Assembly (NCBI GenBank): GCA_002399445.1
Contig: DHDR01000008.1
Span: 1-64,000 of the forward strand
DNA: 64,000 nucleotides
Origin: Ruminococcaceae bacterium UBA4871
Lineage (GTDB): Bacteria; Bacillota; Clostridia; Oscillospirales; Acutalibacteraceae
Reading direction: 5' to 3'
The notes below the pieces were generated by a model that was not told the origin of the DNA, ran no database searches, and worked only from the letters and a program-made list of their open reading frames with translations. The position numbers and the translations under genes were made by a program. Positions 51,665-59,583 of this stretch are shown here, one piece after another (positions within the stretch are counted from its first letter, which is position 1; the number at the start of each line of letters is the position of its first letter).

Positions 51665-52438
51665 ATGGCAGAAAAAGTTAGACTGCAAAAAATTCTGGCA
51701 GATGCCGGTGTTGCTTCCCGGCGCAAAGCAGAGAGCATGATTGCAGCCGGATATGTAAAAGTCAATGACAAGCCGACTCAAGTTGGCGATAAAGCGGACC
51801 CGAAACATGACAAAATCACGGTACATGGCAAGTTACTCAATACACATACAGAATCTGTTTATGCGCTGCTGAATAAGCCCCGCGGCTTTATTACAACGAT
51901 GTCGGATGAGCGTGACCGCAAATGTGTTGCGCAGCTTGTCAAAGACATTCCAGCGCGGGTCTATCCTGTGGGACGGCTTGACCGGGAAAGTGAAGGCCTC
52001 CTGCTCATGACAAACGACGGTGAATTTGCAAATGCTATGACACACCCGTCCCATCATGTGCCGAAAACTTATCGGGTTACCATACATCCGGGTATCACAG
52101 AAGAGCAGCTTACACAGTTGGCAGTTGGTATCATGGTTGACGGCCGCCGTACAGCTCCTGCACAAGTGCGAATTCTGCATCAGGAAAAGGGACGTGTCGT
52201 TTTGGAGATCATTCTGCATGAGGGAAGGAACAGACAAATCAGGAAAATGTGCGAGGAATTAGGGCTGGAAGTTGCCAGACTGAAGCGTACTGCTATTGGC
52301 CCGCTCCGGCTTGGAATGCTGCAGCCGGGCGAGTGGCGGTATCTTACCCAACAGGAAGTCAAGCAGCTTTCGGCAGCAGCAAAGGCAGACAGGTTATCTT
52401 TTAAACAGAATCAGAAATTTCAGGGAATTCACCGCTGA
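51665..52438 (+). CDS. rluB: 16S/23S rRNA pseudouridine synthase (RsuA/RluB family)
   Basis: A 257-residue enzyme with an N-terminal S4 domain (about 5-60) and the RsuA-type catalytic domain. The catalytic aspartate is in YPVGRLDRESEGLLLMTND (about 103). The ending and length favour RluB, which modifies 23S rRNA, but RsuA cannot be excluded. Commonly found after scpB/dacF in Firmicutes. Confidence 0.9.
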   Translation: MAEKVRLQKILADAGVASRRKAESMIAAGYVKVNDKPTQVGDKADPKHDKITVHGKLLNTHTESVYALLNKPRGFITTMSDERDRKCVAQLVKDIPARVYPVGRLDRESEGLLLMTNDGEFANAMTHPSHHVPKTYRVTIHPGITEEQLTQLAVGIMVDGRRTAPAQVRILHQEKGRVVLEIILHEGRNRQIRKMCEELGLEVARLKRTAIGPLRLGMLQPGEWRYLTQQEVKQLSAAAKADRLSFKQNQKFQGIHR

Positions 52439-52493
52439 TTGTTGCAAAATGAATATGAAATGCATTTTTTTCTACAAAAGGGACAAGAAGTAC

Positions 52494-52522
52494 TTGCGAA
52501 ATATCTGCATTTCATTTATAAT
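52494..52522 (+). promoter_or_regulatory. Promoter of the biotin carboxyltransferase operon
   Basis: TTGCGA (52494-52499), a 17-base spacer and TATAAT (52517-52522). Ten-base inverted repeats ATGAAATGCA (52455-52464) and TGCATTTCAT (52506-52515) flank the -35; the second lies in the promoter spacer and is a possible repressor site. Confidence 0.78.
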
Positions 52523-52596
52523 TTAACTGTTATGTTATGATATCTGCCGTTAGAGGGTGGATTCCTTTTAATCCTATTCAAATGGAGGCATTTACG

Positions 52597-53952
52597 ATGA
52601 GCTATACCGGTGCAGCTGATTCGCTGGAAAATGCGTGCAATATCATCAGTGATACGATAGGAAACAGGCGGCTCAGAGCGCTTTTTGATGATGGAAATTT
52701 TATGGAAATTGATCGTTTCGCAAAATCATCCGATCATTATGCAGAAGCTGCTGCTGGCTATGGAACAATTGAAGGCTGCCCGGTATATGCCTTTGCACAA
52801 AGCAGTGATTTGGCAGGCGGCGCTGTTGGCAGGGAACAGGCACAAAAAATTCGGAAAGTTTATGAAATGGCTGTGAAAAACGGCGCCCCCGTGATTGGTA
52901 TTTATGATTCAATGGGAGGCCGTTTGCAGGAAGGCACCGACTTGCTGTATGCTTATGGGGACATTTTGCGTGAAACGAATGCCCTTTCAGGGGTTGTTCC
53001 TCTCATTTCACTCGTCTTAGGTCCTTGTATTGGTGTTTCCGCGATGATTGCTTCCTGTGCGGATTTTGTGGTGATGTCTGGCAAAGGGGAGCTTACCGTT
53101 TCTTCCGACGGAAAAGGCGGCTCTGCAAAAGAGGCTGCAAAGCAGGGAAATGCGGCTATCGTTACGGAAACAGAGGAGGATGCGGTTGCTGCTGTTCACA
53201 GCTTGATTGCAAAGCTGCCGTCTAATAATCTGGATGCAGTTGGTTTTGAAGATGAAAATGGCGGAGCGGGCATTCCTTCAGCAGGCAATTCTGCCAAAGA
53301 TGCTGCAGAAGCGGTTGCCAATCAAGACTCTTTGCAGGAACTCATGCCGGATTACGGCGTGTCTGCGCGGACTGCGCTTGCCGGTATTGGCTGCGGCTCC
53401 GCTGTTGGCATCCTTGCTTATGACGGCATACTGGATGCAGATGCTTGCTCCAAGGCGGCACGCTTTATCCGCTTTTGTGATGCATTTAATATGCCGATTG
53501 TGAGCTTTGTCAATGCAGAAAAGTTTGTTTCTCTGCGTGCGGCGTCCATGCTGTCTTCGGCTTATTCGGAAGCAACTTGTGCCAAAATTTCCGTTTTGGT
53601 CGGGAACGCATATGGGCCAGTCTATATTGCAACCTCTGGGCACGGTGCCAATGCCGACTATACAGTGGCATGGCCGCAGGCGGTCATTTCTGCACTTGCT
53701 CCGGAAACCGGCGCCGTCTTTTTCTGGAATGACCGTCTTGCCGGTTCTGCCGATCCGATTGCTGATCGGAAAAAATTGATCGCCCAGTATGCAGCAGAGG
53801 CATGTAATCCAATGCAGGCAGCTGCACAGGGCCTGATTGAGAATGTCATTCAGCCCGAAGATACCCGTGCAGAATTAGTGCGTGCTCTGGAGATGCTTTC
53901 CTCCAAACGCGTTTCCACGCTGCCCAAAAAGCACAGCAATATTCAGCTTTAA
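52597..53952 (+). CDS. Carboxyltransferase subunit (MmdA/12S-like, divergent)
   Basis: A 451-residue protein with two crotonase-fold carboxyltransferase domains (about 15-215 and 250-440). It resembles the 12S subunit of transcarboxylase and the MmdA/PccB family, including the KKHSNIQL C-terminus. Key loops differ: the N-domain motif usually DSGGAR-IQEG reads DSMGGRLQEG, and the C-domain lacks the D-V-P-G-F-x-P-G motif (here VNAEKFV) and the KAYGG motif (here NAYGPVY). The CoA substrate may therefore be unusual or the activity changed. The ATG at 52597 has GGAGG upstream. First gene of an operon with a biotin carrier and an OadA-like subunit. Confidence 0.75.
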   Translation: MSYTGAADSLENACNIISDTIGNRRLRALFDDGNFMEIDRFAKSSDHYAEAAAGYGTIEGCPVYAFAQSSDLAGGAVGREQAQKIRKVYEMAVKNGAPVIGIYDSMGGRLQEGTDLLYAYGDILRETNALSGVVPLISLVLGPCIGVSAMIASCADFVVMSGKGELTVSSDGKGGSAKEAAKQGNAAIVTETEEDAVAAVHSLIAKLPSNNLDAVGFEDENGGAGIPSAGNSAKDAAEAVANQDSLQELMPDYGVSARTALAGIGCGSAVGILAYDGILDADACSKAARFIRFCDAFNMPIVSFVNAEKFVSLRAASMLSSAYSEATCAKISVLVGNAYGPVYIATSGHGANADYTVAWPQAVISALAPETGAVFFWNDRLAGSADPIADRKKLIAQYAAEACNPMQAAAQGLIENVIQPEDTRAELVRALEMLSSKRVSTLPKKHSNIQL

Positions 53953-54000
53953 TCATTTGCACAATGTCAGCTGTTTGGATTTATGAAGGAGGAACCGTCA

Positions 54001-54405
54001 ATGAAAAATTTAAAGGTTACCGTGAATGGCGTTACTTATGATGTGCAGGTAGAAGAACAGACAGCAGGGACGCCAGCTTCGGCAGCCGCTTCTGCTGCAC
54101 CAAAGACAACAGTCCAGACACCGGCTGCGACTGTTCCTGCTCCGGCAGAAAAACCATCGGTGGCTCCAGCAGCAAACCAACCTGCCGGAAATGAGGAAAT
54201 TGTAAAAAGCCCCATGCCCGGTACCATTGTGGATGTGAAAGTACAGTCTGGCCAAAAAGTTAAGTCAGGCGATGTCCTGTTGATTCTTGAGGCCATGAAG
54301 ATGGAGAATGAAATTATGGCTCCGCATGACGCTGTTGTCGGCAGCATTCTGGTTACGAAGGGTCAGAGTGTTGAATCGGCTGCACCTCTCGTTTCCCTTC
54401 GCTGA
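54001..54405 (+). CDS. Biotin carboxyl carrier protein
   Basis: A 134-residue carrier. The C-terminal biotinyl domain (about 65-134) contains EAMKMEN with the biotin-accepting lysine K100 and the MPGTIVDVKV turn. An Ala/Pro-rich flexible linker (about 22-62) separates it from a short N-terminal segment typical of 1.3S/OadC-type carriers. GAAGGAGG before the ATG at 54001. It shuttles carboxyl groups between the two flanking carboxyltransferase subunits. Confidence 0.9.
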   Translation: MKNLKVTVNGVTYDVQVEEQTAGTPASAAASAAPKTTVQTPAATVPAPAEKPSVAPAANQPAGNEEIVKSPMPGTIVDVKVQSGQKVKSGDVLLILEAMKMENEIMAPHDAVVGSILVTKGQSVESAAPLVSLR

Positions 54406-54417
54406 GGAGGTATGGTT

Positions 54418-55818
54418 ATGACCAAAAAAATTGGGATTACTGAAGTCGCACTGCGCGATGCACCGCAGTCTTTGATTGCTACCCGCATGCCAACGAGTGA
54501 TATGCTGCCAATTCTGGATAAACTGGATAAAATCGGATATTATTCGCTGGAATGCTGGGGCGGTGCAACCTATGACGCCTGTCTCCGCTTTTTAAATGAG
54601 GACCCGTGGGAACGTCTGCGTATTCTCCGCAAATATTGTCCAAATACAAAGCTTCAGATGTTGTTCCGCGGCCAAAATATGCTTGGCTATCGTCATTATG
54701 CCGATGATGTGGTCGAGTATTTTGTCCAGCGCAGCGTAGCGAACGGGATTGATATTATCCGTATTTTTGATGCACTGAATGACATTAAAAATTTGCAGAC
54801 AGCGATTCGGGCAGCTAAAAAAGAGGGCGCCATTGTGCAGGTCGCAATCTCTTACACAACTGGACCTGTTTTTACAACGGATTACTATGTAAAATATGCC
54901 AAGCAAATTGAAGAATCCGGTGCGGATTCCATCTGTATCAAAGACATGGCTGCCCTGCTGACTCCGTACAGGACTTATGAACTGGTTTCGGCGCTGAAAA
55001 AAGCTGTCAAACTTCCCATTCAGCTGCATACCCATTACACTTCCGGACTGGCATCGATGTGTCTGCTGAAAGGTATTGAGGCTGGTGCTGACAGAATTGA
55101 TACGGCAATCTCCCCCTTGGCATTGGGCACTTCCCATGCACCGACAGAATCAATGGTAGCTGCTTTGCAGGGGACAGAATATGACACGGGGCTGAATTTG
55201 AAGGATTTCAGCGATATACGGACATATTTTATGGGTTTGCGCAAAAAGTATTTTGAGGACGGTTTGCTGGATCAAAGCATTTTGGCAACCAATACGAAAG
55301 CACTGCTTTATCAAGTGCCGGGTGGTATGCTGAGCAATTTGCTGTCCCAACTGAAACAAGCAGGGAAGGCCGACCAGATGGATGCCGTTCTGCAGGAAGT
55401 TCCCCGTGTCCGCAAAGATGCCGGCTATCCGCCTTTAGTTACCCCGACTTCTCAGATTGTCGGTACGCAGGCTGTTTTTAATGTCATTACCGGTGAACGC
55501 TATAAAATGTGTACCAATGAGTTTAAAGATTTGATTGCGGGTAAGTATGGCACCACTCCGATGCCGATTGACGAAGATTTTGCAAAAAAGATTATTGGGG
55601 ACCGTCCTCGCATTACCTGCCGTCCGGCAGATTTGCTTGAGCCTGAGCTGGATAAGCTCCGCAAAGAATGTGCCCAGTGGACGGAACAGGAAGAAGATGT
55701 TCTGTCGTACGCAATGTTCCCGAAAGTTGCGACAGACTTCTTTAAAAAGCGTGCGGCTGCTAAGTATGGGATTGATACCAAGCACAGTGACGCACAGGCA
55801 CAGATCCATCCGGTTTGA
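54418..55818 (+). CDS. oadA: OadA/5S-like carboxyltransferase subunit
   Basis: A 466-residue TIM-barrel carboxyltransferase. It has ITEVALRDAPQSLIATRM at the N-terminus, the metal/carbamyl-lysine region SICIKDMAALL (about 183) and the HTHYTSG metal motif (about 207). It matches oxaloacetate decarboxylase alpha, pyruvate carboxylase B and the transcarboxylase 5S subunit, all of which exchange CO2 between oxaloacetate/pyruvate and biotin. It lacks the fused biotin domain of OadA, as in 5S. The ATG at 54418 has GAGGAGG at 7-base spacing; 54412 would be too close. Confidence 0.88.
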   Translation: MTKKIGITEVALRDAPQSLIATRMPTSDMLPILDKLDKIGYYSLECWGGATYDACLRFLNEDPWERLRILRKYCPNTKLQMLFRGQNMLGYRHYADDVVEYFVQRSVANGIDIIRIFDALNDIKNLQTAIRAAKKEGAIVQVAISYTTGPVFTTDYYVKYAKQIEESGADSICIKDMAALLTPYRTYELVSALKKAVKLPIQLHTHYTSGLASMCLLKGIEAGADRIDTAISPLALGTSHAPTESMVAALQGTEYDTGLNLKDFSDIRTYFMGLRKKYFEDGLLDQSILATNTKALLYQVPGGMLSNLLSQLKQAGKADQMDAVLQEVPRVRKDAGYPPLVTPTSQIVGTQAVFNVITGERYKMCTNEFKDLIAGKYGTTPMPIDEDFAKKIIGDRPRITCRPADLLEPELDKLRKECAQWTEQEEDVLSYAMFPKVATDFFKKRAAAKYGIDTKHSDAQAQIHPV

Positions 55819-55835
55819 GTTTTGATGGATAACGT

Positions 55836-55876
55836 AAAACAGCCTCTCATTAAAAAATGAAGGGCTGTTTTGTATT
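55836..55876 (+). terminator. Terminator after the oadA-like gene
   Basis: AAAACAGCC pairs with GGCTGTTTT, with an inner TCATT/AATGA helix, followed by a T-rich stretch. Confidence 0.85.
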
Positions 55877-55911
55877 TTTATTTGCATTTTATGCGAATCA
55901 ATAGAATGTAT

Positions 55912-55960
55912 GAAAAAAAGCGAAAACAGCCCAAACTTTTCATTGGACAGTTCCGCTTTT
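55912..55960 (-). terminator. Terminator of rpsF-ssb-rpsR
   Basis: On the minus strand AAAAGCG ... CGCTTTTTTT bracket a partly paired loop, downstream of rpsR. Confidence 0.65.
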
Positions 55961-55996
55961 GCGCTATTCATAACAAAAACAATATAGCACGGTAAC

Positions 55997-56239
55997 TTAA
56001 TCGCTGCTGAAGGGAAGCAGTGCAAGATGACGTGCACGCTTGATAGCAACAGTCAAATCACGCTGATGACGTGCACAAGTACCTGTTACACGGCGTGGAA
56101 GAATTTTACCGCGCTCTGAAATAAAGCGGCGAAGTTTCGCAACATCCTTGTAGTCAATATTGTCGACTTTATCGACACAAAAACTGCATACTTTACGGCG
56201 GCCTCTGCGGCCTCCGCGGCGATTATCTCTATCAGCCAT
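55997..56239 (-). CDS. rpsR: Ribosomal protein bS18
   Basis: An 80-residue S18 with the conserved core [24 protein letters not shown]. An N-terminal C-x2-C (KVCSFCVD) plus the Cys of GTCARHQ suggests the zinc-type form. It binds the 30S platform together with S6. AGGAGG before the start. Last gene of the rpsF-ssb-rpsR operon. Confidence 0.97.
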   Translation of the reverse strand: MADRDNRRGGRRGRRKVCSFCVDKVDNIDYKDVAKLRRFISERGKILPRRVTGTCARHQRDLTVAIKRARHLALLPFSSD

Positions 56240-56297
56240 AACTTATAAAACCTCCTTGATGAAGAATGCAATCAAAATTTTTCTGCCAGCAAACCCT

Positions 56298-56804
56298 TTA
56301 AAACGGCAAATCGTCGTCATCGGGAAGCTCCTGAAAATCTCCGGTATCTCCACTTGAATAAGCAGGGGCGGCAGCAGGAGCAGATGCTGCAGGTGTACTG
56401 GACTGCTGAGAATTGCTGTTGGAAGAAGATGACGTATTTCCGGCATTATGATAAGAACGATTTTCTTCATAATTTCCAGATTCCCGTTTGCTTCCGCAAA
56501 AGCTGACATTATCTGCCTGAACATCATAGCGGGTACGCTTGTTTCCATCGCGGTCCGTATAATTATCAACACGCAGGGAACCCTGAACAGCAATCATTGA
56601 TCCTTTTGTGAAATAGCGGCAAACAAACTCTGCAGTCTGACGCCATGCCGTCACATCAATGAAGTCAGTCTGTCTTTCGGCACCGGCTTTTGAATAATTG
56701 CGGTCTACAGCAATGCGAATCGTTGTAACGGCAACATTATTCGGCGTATGGCGCAACTCAGGGTCCGCAACCAGCCGACCCATCAAGACAACAACATTCA
56801 GCAT
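56298..56804 (-). CDS. ssb: Single-stranded DNA-binding protein
   Basis: A 168-residue SSB with the N-terminal OB fold (MLNVVVLMGRLVADPELRHT..., about 1-105), a Ser/Asn/Gln- and Pro/Ala-rich linker and the acidic tip DDDDLPF that recruits repair proteins. It lies between rpsF and rpsR, the conserved bacterial order. Confidence 0.97.
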   Translation of the reverse strand: MLNVVVLMGRLVADPELRHTPNNVAVTTIRIAVDRNYSKAGAERQTDFIDVTAWRQTAEFVCRYFTKGSMIAVQGSLRVDNYTDRDGNKRTRYDVQADNVSFCGSKRESGNYEENRSYHNAGNTSSSSNSNSQQSSTPAASAPAAAPAYSSGDTGDFQELPDDDDLPF

Positions 56805-56830
56805 TTTTACGTCCCTTTCTCTGCAGCTTA

Positions 56831-57127
56831 TTAGGCATTTTTGCGGATAATCAATGAGCGCATCACGCCATCCGTGATTTTGAAAACACGGTCCAGTTCA
56901 GCCGTGAAAGAAGGAACACTGGTGAAATTAATCAGCACATAGTAACCTTCTGTTTCCTTGTTGATTTCATAGGCCAGCCTGCGCTTGCCCCATTCGTCAA
57001 CACCGTCGACTGTTCCATTTTCAGCAATCAAATCCTTAAATTTTGTTACCAGAGCGGCAGTAGCCTGCTCGTCCAGTTTGCTGGAAAGAATGAATACGGT
57101 CTCATAAGCATTTTTTGTTTTTTCCAT
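56831..57127 (-). CDS. rpsF: Ribosomal protein bS6
   Basis: A 98-residue S6. The start KNAYETVFILSSKLDEQ and the central DEWGKRRLAYEINKETEGYYVLINF are diagnostic. AAAGGAGG upstream. It is the first gene of the operon and has a strong promoter. Confidence 0.97.
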   Translation of the reverse strand: MEKTKNAYETVFILSSKLDEQATAALVTKFKDLIAENGTVDGVDEWGKRRLAYEINKETEGYYVLINFTSVPSFTAELDRVFKITDGVMRSLIIRKNA

Positions 57128-57157
57128 CGATAAGCACCTCCTTTTGGACTTATGGCC

Positions 57158-57172
57158 CTGGGCTTTCCCCAG
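57158..57172 (-). promoter_or_regulatory. Short hairpin in the rpsF leader
   Basis: CTGGG/CCCAG around a 5-base loop about 30 bases before rpsF. It may be part of an autoregulatory S6:S18 site, but the CCG feature of the known motif was not clearly found. Confidence 0.3.
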
Positions 57173-57207
57173 AGCAAGGATGTGTCAGCCAAAAGACTAA
57201 CAAAGCT

Positions 57208-57236
57208 ATTATATCAAAACAGGCTCATTCCGTCAA
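57208..57236 (-). promoter_or_regulatory. rpsF operon promoter
   Basis: On the minus strand TTGACG (57236-57231), a 17-base spacer and TATAAT (57213-57208). Confidence 0.87.
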
Positions 57237-57279
57237 GATTTTTCTGACAGAACAAACCTGTTTTTGTAAAGCCCAAAAA

Positions 57280-58155
57280 TCAAAGATTTTTTGCGATCCC
57301 TTTCAAATAAGTACGGAAGTCGTTCCCGATTTCCGGATGCTGCAGACCAATTTCCACTTGGGCTTTCAAGATGCCCAGCTTGTTTCCCATGTCATACCGT
57401 TTGCCCGTGTAGTCAACGGCCACCATGCCTTTGGTACGGGCCAGTGTGCACATGGCATCTGTCAGCTGGATCTCTCCGCCGGCTCCGGGGGGTGTCTGGT
57501 CAATAATATCGAAGATTTCCGGCGGAAGAATGCAGCGCCCAAGAATGGAGTATAAGCTCAAAACTTTGTCAGGGGAGGGTTTCTCAATCATATCGGTGCA
57601 GGTAAAATAATTATCGTGCAGGGGTTCTACTTTTAAAGAAGAATACTTGCCAATATCCTTTTGAGAAACTTTTTTAACGCCCAGCACACCTTTCCCGAAT
57701 TCTTCATAGGCACGAATCAATTGCCCGCAGGCGGGGTCTTTTCCAATGATGACATCGTCGCCATAAAGAACTGCAAAGGGCTCATTTCCAACAAAGGAAC
57801 GTGCGCGGCTGATAGCATGTCCAAGACCAAGCGTCTCTTTCTGCCGGACAAAATAGAAATTTGCTAAATGAGCAATATCTCTGATTTCTTTTAAAATTGC
57901 TGCTTTTTCAGCACCACCATTTTCCAGCTTCGCTTCTAACTCCGGCACACGGTCAAAGTGGTCTTCAATCAAACCCTTACCGCGGTTGGTTACAATCAAG
58001 ATATCTGTGATGCCTGAACGAACGGCTTCTTCAACAATATATTGAATAGCCGGTTTATCCACAATAGGCAGCATTTCTTTTGGCATGCTTTTCGTGGCAG
58101 GCAGGACACGGGTTCCCAGCCCTGCTGCGGGAATTACTGCTTTTGTGATTTTCAT
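57280..58155 (-). CDS. galU: UTP-glucose-1-phosphate uridylyltransferase
   Basis: A 291-residue nucleotidyltransferase making UDP-glucose. The N-terminal PAAGLGTRVLPATKSMPKEML holds the UTP-binding loop, and GDDVIIGKDP (about 131) the metal site. UDP-glucose feeds glycolipid, teichoic acid and polysaccharide synthesis, for example the glycosyltransferases elsewhere in the window. GGGGAG precedes the start. Confidence 0.96.
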   Translation of the reverse strand: MKITKAVIPAAGLGTRVLPATKSMPKEMLPIVDKPAIQYIVEEAVRSGITDILIVTNRGKGLIEDHFDRVPELEAKLENGGAEKAAILKEIRDIAHLANFYFVRQKETLGLGHAISRARSFVGNEPFAVLYGDDVIIGKDPACGQLIRAYEEFGKGVLGVKKVSQKDIGKYSSLKVEPLHDNYFTCTDMIEKPSPDKVLSLYSILGRCILPPEIFDIIDQTPPGAGGEIQLTDAMCTLARTKGMVAVDYTGKRYDMGNKLGILKAQVEIGLQHPEIGNDFRTYLKGIAKNL

Positions 58156-58203
58156 ACGGTTTCACTCCCCAATTAATATTGTAATAATAAAATTATTTGA
58201 CCT

Positions 58204-59235
58204 TCAAAGCAAAAAAATAGAATTGTAATTTACAATATTAGAAACAATCAGATAACAGATTAGCACCATAACGAGTAAGACTGTGTTGATTCCGCCTTTT
58301 TCCTGATAACTGATTAGTGCTTCACTCTCATTTGACACATTTGCCTGAATGTGTTGAATTGTTTTTACACAGTGTTTTCGATACACGTTGTTTGCAATAA
58401 ACCCAAGAATGATGTGCGTGACAAAAATAGACAAGGGAATGCAAAGGTTGACCAGAGAAAACATAAGCATCTGCGAGGAATTCATGGCACTTACAATTTG
58501 ATATAACTGGTGAGTCGAAACTGAACTTGTGCTCGAAATTCCAAGTTGATTCATAATTTGCAGCATCATGGGATTAATATATTGCACATTCAACAACTGA
58601 TTGAGAATCTCCAATGCCAGAACTGCTGATGTAATAATACTGCCAAGTGCATAAATTTTGCGGTAAAGCAGCCAGCCGCCGCCCAAAATCAGAGCTGCGA
58701 AATTAAACCGGCGGGTGCGGAATTTTTCATGATTCATAAAGACCGGAAGATAGTAGGTGGTGTTGCTTTGAACTACTTTGCACAAATCACCAGCCTTCAC
58801 ATGATCAATTGTTTCATCTGGATCAATACCTGCCATTGGGTCAAAAGCAAAGGGTGCCTGATTGTAAGGCCAGCCGTTTGCGTGCTGGCCATTGGAACTT
58901 TTATTATTAAATGGAGAATTGTTAAAAGGCTGCTCACTGTTTTGACGGCCGGTGTCCTGTTGGGAAAGGGGGGTACCGCAGTGTTCACAAAAAAGAGCAC
59001 CAGCAGTATTGTCATGTCCGCATTTTGGGCAGCGTACAGTGTCACCTGACGGATTGGTGCGTTCATCGGGAAATTGCCAAGCTGTTCCGTGTTTGTCCTC
59101 AAAAATGCAGTGCCCTTCCTGCTGGTAACAGGCGCGATGATAGGGCGCACCGCATTCAGGACAGACAACAATATCGTCTTCCGGCTGAAAGGGTACCCCG
59201 CATACAGGACATTTAACTCCGGTAAAGTCGGTCAT
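58204..59235 (-). CDS. RING-finger plus zinc-ribbon membrane protein
   Basis: A 343-residue protein with two N-terminal zinc modules. One is a prokaryotic RING-like C-x2-C ... C-x2-C ... H-x2-C ... C pattern (CPVCGVPF, CPECGAPYHRAC, about 8-45); the other a zinc ribbon (CPKCGHDN ... CEHCGTPL, about 68-88). An Asn/Gln/Pro-rich linker and a C-terminal half with about five membrane helices (DUF2628-like) follow. Start at ATG 59235, after GGGAGGAA. Such proteins occur across Firmicutes with no known function; a scaffold or stress-sensor role is only a guess. A promoter (TTGCAG-17-TACAAT) precedes it. Confidence 0.75.
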   Translation of the reverse strand: MTDFTGVKCPVCGVPFQPEDDIVVCPECGAPYHRACYQQEGHCIFEDKHGTAWQFPDERTNPSGDTVRCPKCGHDNTAGALFCEHCGTPLSQQDTGRQNSEQPFNNSPFNNKSSNGQHANGWPYNQAPFAFDPMAGIDPDETIDHVKAGDLCKVVQSNTTYYLPVFMNHEKFRTRRFNFAALILGGGWLLYRKIYALGSIITSAVLALEILNQLLNVQYINPMMLQIMNQLGISSTSSVSTHQLYQIVSAMNSSQMLMFSLVNLCIPLSIFVTHIILGFIANNVYRKHCVKTIQHIQANVSNESEALISYQEKGGINTVLLVMVLICYLIVSNIVNYNSIFLL

Positions 59236-59292
59236 AAGGTTGTTCCTCCCGCGTTGAAATAACATTTGTGCAAAACAGCACTATTTCTATCT

Positions 59293-59321
59293 ATTGTAAA
59301 GACTTTCAAAGAAAACTGCAA
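59293..59321 (-). promoter_or_regulatory. Promoter of the RING/zinc-ribbon gene
   Basis: On the minus strand TTGCAG (59321-59316), a 17-base spacer and TACAAT (59298-59293). Confidence 0.7.
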
Positions 59322-59401
59322 GTTTTACTAAAGAAATTTTTATTCTATTCATATTTTACGGTTGGTTCCATTTTGTAGATTTTGTACTTCCGGGCATTTC
59401 C

Positions 59402-59430
59402 TTTACAATTCATTTGAAATAGAATATAAT
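59402..59430 (+). promoter_or_regulatory. prfB promoter
   Basis: TTTACA (59402-59407), a 17-base spacer and TATAAT (59425-59430). Transcription would begin near 59437. Confidence 0.85.
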
Positions 59431-59436
59431 TAATAT

Positions 59437-59583
59437 ATATACCTCATAAATTTTAAGAGGAGATGTCCGGCAGGTGAATTTTCAGTGGAGACCAGCCTGT
59501 ATTTTGGGCATGCATGAGGTGTGCGGTCTGTGGCTGAAGAGCCGGCCGTTTTCAGATATCTTTAGAAAGTAGGATGGAAACTG
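59437..59583 (+). promoter_or_regulatory. Structured leader RNA of prfB, unknown class
   Basis: The 147-base leader can fold into four nested helices: CCGGC/GCCGG (59467-59471 with 59541-59545), TTCAG/CTGAA (59481-59485 with 59534-59538), AGACC/GGTCT (59489-59493 with 59525-59529) and GCAT/GTGC (59508-59511 with 59521-59524, one G-U). The outer helix is followed by CGTTTTC, which could give weak termination. It matches no riboswitch I recognise. It could regulate prfB or be a separate small RNA. Confidence 0.55.

Noticed and set aside
57128..57200. Known S6:S18 ribosomal leader motif
   Set aside because: A short hairpin exists, but the conserved CCG bulge could not be matched with confidence.
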